This document shows, in pieces, positions 28,435 through 32,230 of a DNA stretch of 32,230 bases (the first letter of the stretch is position 1; each line of letters starts with the position of its first letter). The notes beneath the pieces were generated by a model. That model did not search any database and was not told where the DNA came from. It saw only the letters and a list, made by a program, of their open reading frames with translations. The position numbers and the translations under genes were made by a program. Where the stretch lies: contig CM030938.1 of the NCBI GenBank assembly GCA_018136815.1, forward strand, positions 3,384,782 to 3,417,011. Reading direction: 5' to 3'. The DNA is from Isochrysis galbana. Lineage: Eukaryota > Haptophyta > Isochrysidales > Isochrysidaceae.

Positions 28435-30055
28435 CGTTTACACAGTATCCGGGATATGCTTTGTTGGGTTTGAGATTGCACTTTACCATACAAGTTTGCT
28501 TGCCCGTCTTGGGATCCTTCGTCCAACATCCAGGGATGTCGTGACTAGATGAGCATTGAACGATTTGCCGCCCTTTCAGGCGGTTGTTTTTGCATTCGCC
28601 TGCCATGAAGCGGCGGCATGGTGCCGCCGCCCCGAGTCCCATCATGGCCCGGTAATCCATGGCGTTACTGGCTTCACGCTGCTTTTTGCGTTGTTCCGCT
28701 TTCGCCTTGTCTTGCTCGCAAGTACATTGGCGGAAGCTTACTTGGTTTTTGCGTAGATAGGATATGGCCCACGGTTTGTCGTAGCCTTTGCATCCTCCCG
28801 GGGCGCCATGTATGGCTATCTCTCCCTCCGGGGTTACGCATTCCACTGAAGAGCGGACCGCATAATCGAGATTGAAGTTCTCTCCGTCGTCGAGAGTTAC
28901 GTGAAAGTTACGCGGGAAGCGGTGCCCCAAGGCAGACGTGTCCGTGTAAACGTAGAAGTGCCAAATCGGGCGTTTGCCTGATTCGACTTTTACAATTCCT
29001 TCTAATGCAGTTTTGGCGCGTTGTTGATTGCCCCTAAGAACGTGAAAGCCTTCGCGCTCTAGAGCACTTGCCAAGTGGCGCGTCTTGGTCTTGTACGCTT
29101 TAACCGGGTCGAAAATGCGGAAGACTATGTAAGTGGCGATCTCCTTGAGTGAGGACCGGATTGCGCTAGATTTGCGCGGGGCTTGGTCGGCTAGCGTGCC
29201 ATAGGTGACCCCGAATTCGTGCGGGATTCCTGAGAGAACAGTTTGGAGTTTGTCGCCATAGGCGGCCTTAAATTGTCCGTGCGCATCATCATCTACGTAG
29301 AAGATCCAAGGGCCTTTACGGCCCTTGTCCATCCCGTCTGGTGTAGCATCAAGGCCTTCCAGCCTGGAGAGAAGGAATTTCATGAAGGTGGCAACATCTT
29401 CGCTCTTAATGTCCTTTTTGTCTTCAGCTAGCTGAGCTAGCTGAATGAAAAAAGGTGAGTCTTCAGGCTCTTCCTCATCATCTAGAGGGGGGGGTGCGAG
29501 TTGGTTGGTGCTGTTGGCAATCGGTTTTGGCTCCGACTGCGGGTCCGCTCGCTTACGCGAGGGCGGCGGGGGTTGTTGAGTGGGTTGAGAAGGAGCCAGC
29601 TGTGCTCCTGTTGGTTGCTTTCCCTTTGGGCCAGCCGCCTCGGCGTACGATTTCTGGGAGTTGTTCTTTGAAGGGTTGGAGGCCGTAAAGGCTCCCAGGA
29701 TGGATTGTTGTGTGTAGTGCCCGCCCACGGGGGGTGCACAGTTGGTAGGAGTTGCCTCCATGGGGGTGGCAACAGAGCTGCCACACCCCATGGGGAGTCC
29801 TTGAATGGGTGGCGTGGCGGCAGGTGGTGGCGGCTGAGCCTGTGTCTGGCTCTGTTGGTCTGGGGGGAACAGGGCTCTGCCTGTTCCCACCTTCTGTGAG
29901 GTCTGGCCGGCGGGAGGAGGTGGAAGCATGTCGACGTCTTCGTCGGCTGGGGCGGCGGCTTGCGCGCGCTTGGGCTCCGGTGGCTTCGGGCGGCCCCGTT
30001 GGGGCGTCGTGACTGCGGTGGGCTGGGAGGTGGGAGGCGGCGCGGCGCGCTCCAT
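28403..30055 (-). CDS. LINE ORF1: RNA-binding/nucleocapsid-like protein with C-terminal zinc finger region
   Basis: 550 aa from ATG 30055, chosen because it follows the 5' hairpin by 4 nt and because the frame upstream is satellite DNA outside the element. The first 230 residues are Pro/Gln/Ala-rich and probably disordered. A folded middle part includes PFFIQLAQLAEDKKDIKSED, GRKGPWIFYVDDDAHGQFKA and GHRFPRNFHVTLDDGENFNL. The last 70 residues are Cys/His-rich (CRRFMAGECKNN...CSSSHDIPGC...CNLKPNKAYPGYC...CLYRHGE), resembling CCCH or CCHC fingers that bind RNA. It likely packages the element RNA with ORF2. The N-terminal region is also found in the fragments at 245-550 and 7700-8689. Function is assigned by position and the zinc-finger pattern, not by recognised homology. 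Confidence 0.85.
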   Translation of the reverse strand: MERAAPPPTSQPTAVTTPQRGRPKPPEPKRAQAAAPADEDVDMLPPPPAGQTSQKVGTGRALFPPDQQSQTQAQPPPPAATPPIQGLPMGCGSSVATPMEATPTNCAPPVGGHYTQQSILGAFTASNPSKNNSQKSYAEAAGPKGKQPTGAQLAPSQPTQQPPPPSRKRADPQSEPKPIANSTNQLAPPPLDDEEEPEDSPFFIQLAQLAEDKKDIKSEDVATFMKFLLSRLEGLDATPDGMDKGRKGPWIFYVDDDAHGQFKAAYGDKLQTVLSGIPHEFGVTYGTLADQAPRKSSAIRSSLKEIATYIVFRIFDPVKAYKTKTRHLASALEREGFHVLRGNQQRAKTALEGIVKVESGKRPIWHFYVYTDTSALGHRFPRNFHVTLDDGENFNLDYAVRSSVECVTPEGEIAIHGAPGGCKGYDKPWAISYLRKNQVSFRQCTCEQDKAKAEQRKKQREASNAMDYRAMMGLGAAAPCRRFMAGECKNNRLKGRQIVQCSSSHDIPGCWTKDPKTGKQTCMVKCNLKPNKAYPGYCVNGVSCLYRHGE

Positions 30056-30059
30056 CGCT

Positions 30060-30079
30060 AAAACTATAACGATAGTTTT
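30060..30079 (-). promoter_or_regulatory. 5'-terminal hairpin of the LINE
   Basis: Sense strand AAAACTAT-CGTT-ATAGTTTT: an 8-bp perfect stem and 4-nt loop forming the exact 5' end of the element, 4 nt before the ORF1 ATG. The whole 5' UTR is thus 24 nt. Equivalent hairpins are at 531-550, 8670-8689 (one U-G wobble), 14512-14531 (different stem) and 30582-30599 (7 bp, one wobble). Confidence 0.85.
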
Positions 30080-30095
30080 GCATGTTTCATGTTTA

Positions 30096-30282
30096 CTTAC
30101 GTAAGTGTGAACCACAGAGAAAAAGCTGCTATGCGCACGCACGGCGCCCCCGCGGGGGAAACCGATGCACATCGCGCCGTGCGCATTGCAACTCATCACA
30201 CCCTTCCCGCGAGAGATCTCCCTTATACTGCACGTTTACGTAATTGTGAACCGCAGAGAAACAAGCTGCTATGCGCACGCAC
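30096..30282. repeat. Satellite-like tandem repeat, right part
   Basis: Continuation of the array at 23501-23806 beyond the LINE, with unit marks at 30130 and 30270. The last unit is interrupted by the hAT-like element and resumes at 30731-30780 (GCACGCACGGCGCCCC...GATGCAC). Confidence 0.75.
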
Positions 30283-30730
30283 TAGGGCCTGGTAAGGGTT
30301 TCGCGAAACTTTTTACGAAACTTTGGGGGGTTTCGGCGGAAAAAAACTTTCGCGAAACATCGGGGGGTAAATGGCGCCAACGCCAACGCGAAACATACGC
30401 AAACAAAACATCGCGAAACACTTAATGTCGGGAAGACCAGTATGTAGCAGTACTGGGTCGTCCTGGCGCGGTTGCCTCGGCGACAGCGGTGTCTCCCTCC
30501 ATCAGTACTTGGTCCAGCGCGGCGAGGGCCGCGGCAGCGGGGGAGGGAGAGGGAGGCGGAGGGGGCGCGCGCTCCATGACCCTATCAGTTTACTAATAGT
30601 TGCTCAAATACCTTGAGGGGGACGCGTGACGCGTGCAATTTGCAATTTTGACACTTTTTGCCGCAAAACTTTTGCAAAATTTTTACACAAAACTTTGGGG
30701 GTTCGGGCACAAAACCTTTACCAGGCCCTA
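30283..30730. mobile_element. hAT-like non-autonomous element (MITE), 448 bp
   Basis: Terminal inverted repeats TAGGGCCTGGTAAGGGTTT (30283-30301) and its reverse complement (30712-30730) match at 18 of 19 positions. The flanking 8-bp duplication is GCACGCAC (30275-30282 and 30731-30738). Three sibling satellite units (23528, 23690, 30130) show the uninterrupted site TATGC-GCACGCAC-GGCGC, confirming the boundaries. An 8-bp duplication with TAGGG-type ends is typical of hAT elements. Subterminal DNA repeats GCGAAAC and AAACTTTGGGGG motifs, plausible transposase-binding sites. No transposase is encoded; the interior holds a short LINE-like 5' end. Confidence 0.88.
30422..30577 (-). CDS. 51-aa ORF in the hAT-like element, resembling a LINE 5' end
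   Basis: ATG at 30577-30575 starts MERAPPPPPSPSPAAAALAA and ends at a stop at 30422. The start resembles the LINE ORF1 N-terminus (MERAAPP, MERAPTAP), and a hairpin with a 7-bp stem and 4-nt loop sits 4 nt upstream (30582-30599), as in the LINE. The rest does not match. It is probably a captured or diverged retroelement 5' end and not a working gene. Confidence 0.4.
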   Translation of the reverse strand: MERAPPPPPSPSPAAAALAALDQVLMEGDTAVAEATAPGRPSTATYWSSRH

Positions 30731-30780
30731 GCACGCACGGCGCCCCGTGGGGGAACCGAGATGCACTCCATGGGGGCGCT

Positions 30781-31795
30781 GGTTCGTCACTCTGTCGTCA
30801 AAAATAGACCAATCCCTAAGAGCACGTGGTAGATTTGTATATGGACATTTGATAGCTCAATTCGACTGATGTCCCACAATTGACGGAACGACACCTTACT
30901 GCGTAGTGTCACTACCTCCACAACACACAACACAAGGACAAGGACCGCGCTCGCGCCCGCCCGCCCAATGCCAGCAAGCTCAAGCTCAACATCATGTCTG
31001 CTGGCTAGAGGCTAGTGGCAGTAGCGTAGTAGCACGGGCACCAGCCACTAGCGGCATCAACGTTGTCTCAGATGGCGGCGCATGTCGCGTGTCGCATCAA
31101 GACATCAAGACGGCATGACTTGGACTTTGGACTTGGACTTGGACTTGGTCGCGGGGCAAGTCTCCGCTAGCCGCTAGCTAGGGCCCGAGTGAAGAGAAGT
31201 CGAGAAGCCTTGGCAGTGGACACTGAGGGTGGAGAGGGCGACGAGAGAGCGCGCCACTTACATCTCGTCACAAAGCCAAAGCCACTCTCACCTACTCACC
31301 TACCACCGCCTATAACCTATAAACGCACCGTTCACACATGAACCATTTACAAGACAAACTGAACAGCAAGAAGGAAACGAGACTGTGAAAGTTGGGTCGG
31401 TCGGGGGGGGGAAAGAAAGGAGAGTACTCCGCGTCGTCGCGCGTATACTTCTCTCTCTTCTTGCTCTCCCTTTTTTCTCCTCCTCCCCGCCGAAAAAGGC
31501 CACCACACCTCCCCGTCTCTCTCATACTCCTCTCGCTCGTGTGCTGCCCCCTCCCTTCCCTCCCCCGTCTCCCCTCTGCCATCTCCCCTCTGCCATCTCC
31601 CCGCTCCTCTCTCCCCTCTCCCCTCTCCGTCCTGGCTACAGGCTACGCAGGGTGTGTGTGTGTGACGGACAGACACAGAGAGCAGCGAGTGCAGCTCGTT
31701 AGCCGGAATCTCGAAGGGACAGGAAGAAGAAACGGGGGAGGGTTGACTCACACCGCAAAGAGAGATACCAAACGTGAAGGGGAACATTCGTACGC
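30781..31795. other. Intergenic region upstream of the DUF4126 gene
   Basis: Holds a short hexamer repeat (GGACTT about five times, 31121-31148), a CTATAAACG sequence at about 31317, and a C/T-rich tract from about 31440 to 31640 (sense-strand pyrimidines), followed by 150 bp to the start codon. The tract probably marks the promoter or 5' UTR. Minus-strand frames here are composition artefacts. Confidence 0.45.
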
Positions 31796-32230
31796 ATGTT
31801 CTCACTACACGCCACTCTTCTTGGCCTTTCTGCGGCAACTGCCTCGGGCATGCGGGTGACGGTACCCGCAGTGTGTCTGGCGTATGCTCACCAGCTCGGC
31901 CTATTGCAGTTGAGCGACGAGTGTGCCTGGCTGAGCACACCCGCCGCGACCGTATTGATGACCGCGCTGCTCTCGCTCGAGCTTCTCGCCGACAAGATCC
32001 CTGCGCTCGACCACGTGATGCATCTGGTGGCGACGCCGTTTCACGCGGCGGCGGGTGCGCTCGTCGTCGCCGCGCCGGCGGGAAGCTTCTCAGCGGGCAG
32101 TGTTGGCGACGCAACGAGCAGCGAGAGCGTCGCGGTGGCTGCTGGCTTTGGTGCACTCGCAGCGCTCGCGATCCACGCTGCCAAGGCGGCTGCGCGCACC
32201 GTTGCAACCGCCACCTGTTGCGGATCGGCA
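31796..32230 (+). CDS. DUF4126-type membrane protein, partial (runs off the window)
   Basis: An open frame of 145 codons from ATG 31796 to the last base, with an in-frame TGA 21 nt upstream fixing the start. The protein begins MFSLHATLLGLSAATASGMR, then VPAVCLAYAHQLGLLQL, ATVLMTALLSLELLADKIPA, LDHVMHLVATPFHAAAGALV and ALAALAIHAAKAAARTVATA. Alternating hydrophobic helices with the ADK-PALD-HxxxxPxxGAL pattern and the closing HAAKAxxR match the DUF4126 family of small membrane proteins in bacteria and plants. Their function is not established to my knowledge. The family is normally about 180-200 aa, so the C-terminal end lies outside. Location is not predictable from this part. Confidence 0.75.
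   Translation, partial: MFSLHATLLGLSAATASGMRVTVPAVCLAYAHQLGLLQLSDECAWLSTPAATVLMTALLSLELLADKIPALDHVMHLVATPFHAAAGALVVAAPAGSFSAGSVGDATSSESVAVAAGFGALAALAIHAAKAAARTVATATCCGSA

Larger units (their letters stand above)
23807..30079 (-). mobile_element. Complete LINE-type retrotransposon, 6.27 kb
   Basis: Flanked by the 16-bp target duplication GCATGTTTCATGTTTA (23791-23806 and 30080-30095), which fixes both ends to the base. In sense order: a 20-nt 5' hairpin, 4 nt, ORF1 (550 aa), an overlapping ORF2 (endonuclease plus reverse transcriptase), a 272-nt 3' UTR with C-rich and GC-rich blocks, and an oligo-T 3' end (TTTTTTAAGATTTTTTT). Both ORFs are intact, so it may be active or recently so. An APE-type endonuclease, an FADD-box reverse transcriptase and a C-terminal CCHC knuckle place it near the L1/Tx1 group (inference). 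It sits inside a tandem repeat, which might be chance or target preference. Fragments elsewhere in the window show it is a resident family. Confidence 0.93.

Noticed and set aside
28403..30199. 598-aa version of ORF1 starting at 30199
   Set aside because: The extra N-terminal residues come from satellite DNA outside the element; the target duplication ends at 30095 and the hairpin-linked ATG is 30055.
31347..32207. 286-codon minus frame at the right end
   Set aside because: Arg/Ser-rich shadow of the DUF4126 frame and of the upstream C/T tract.

Overview
The window looks like nuclear DNA of a photosynthetic protist, probably a secondary-plastid alga such as a haptophyte or stramenopile; this is inferred from gene content, not from an alignment. 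The genes have short GT..AG introns of 77-373 nt. One encodes a bacterial-type DNA gyrase B with an N-terminal presequence, as expected for a plastid protein made in the cytosol, and one encodes a eukaryotic ribosomal protein L3. The DNA is GC-rich, full of C/T tracts, and heavily invaded by mobile elements. I saw no rRNA gene, tRNA gene or CRISPR array.

Host genes in order: gyrB (minus, 3 exons, 4888-7367), RPL3 (plus, 2 exons, 9838-11135), a PP2C-type protein phosphatase with a long acidic N-terminus (minus, 15282-17471), a TrmA/RumA-type RNA m5U methyltransferase (plus, 5 exons rebuilt here, 20413-23072), and the start of a DUF4126-type membrane protein that runs off the right edge (plus, 31796-32230). 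They are housekeeping genes with no evident shared pathway. The plus-strand genes have pyrimidine-rich sense strands upstream of their start codons.

The mobile fraction has four kinds of element. (1) A 3.4-kb DNA transposon (1061-4488) has 16-bp perfect terminal inverted repeats and a 7-bp target duplication. It carries a 203-bp tandem array and a spliced gene whose second exon completes a chromodomain; two more termini of the family lie at 11317 and 14981. (2) A complete 6.27-kb LINE-type retrotransposon (23807-30079, minus) has a 16-bp target duplication and two ORFs. Four further fragments of it occur: 5'-end pieces at 245-550 and 7700-8689, an ORF2 piece at 11559-12160, and a nested pair of 3' ends at 12561-13677. 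(3) A 750-bp non-coding element (13783-14532) has a 17-bp target duplication and the same terminal plan as the LINE. (4) Two short inverted-repeat elements are present: a hAT-like one (30283-30730, 8-bp duplication, with empty-site copies nearby) and a 433-bp one (19078-19510, 6-bp duplication) that interrupts a decayed transposase-like gene spanning 17903-19892.

The most unusual signal is the retroelement terminal plan. Five separate 5' ends carry a 7-8 bp stem with a 4-nt loop placed 4-5 nt before an ATG. The stem sequences differ between families while pairing is kept. All four 3' ends finish in an oligo-T run instead of poly(A). The LINE's ORF2 also has no AUG before its endonuclease domain and overlaps ORF1 in the +1 frame.
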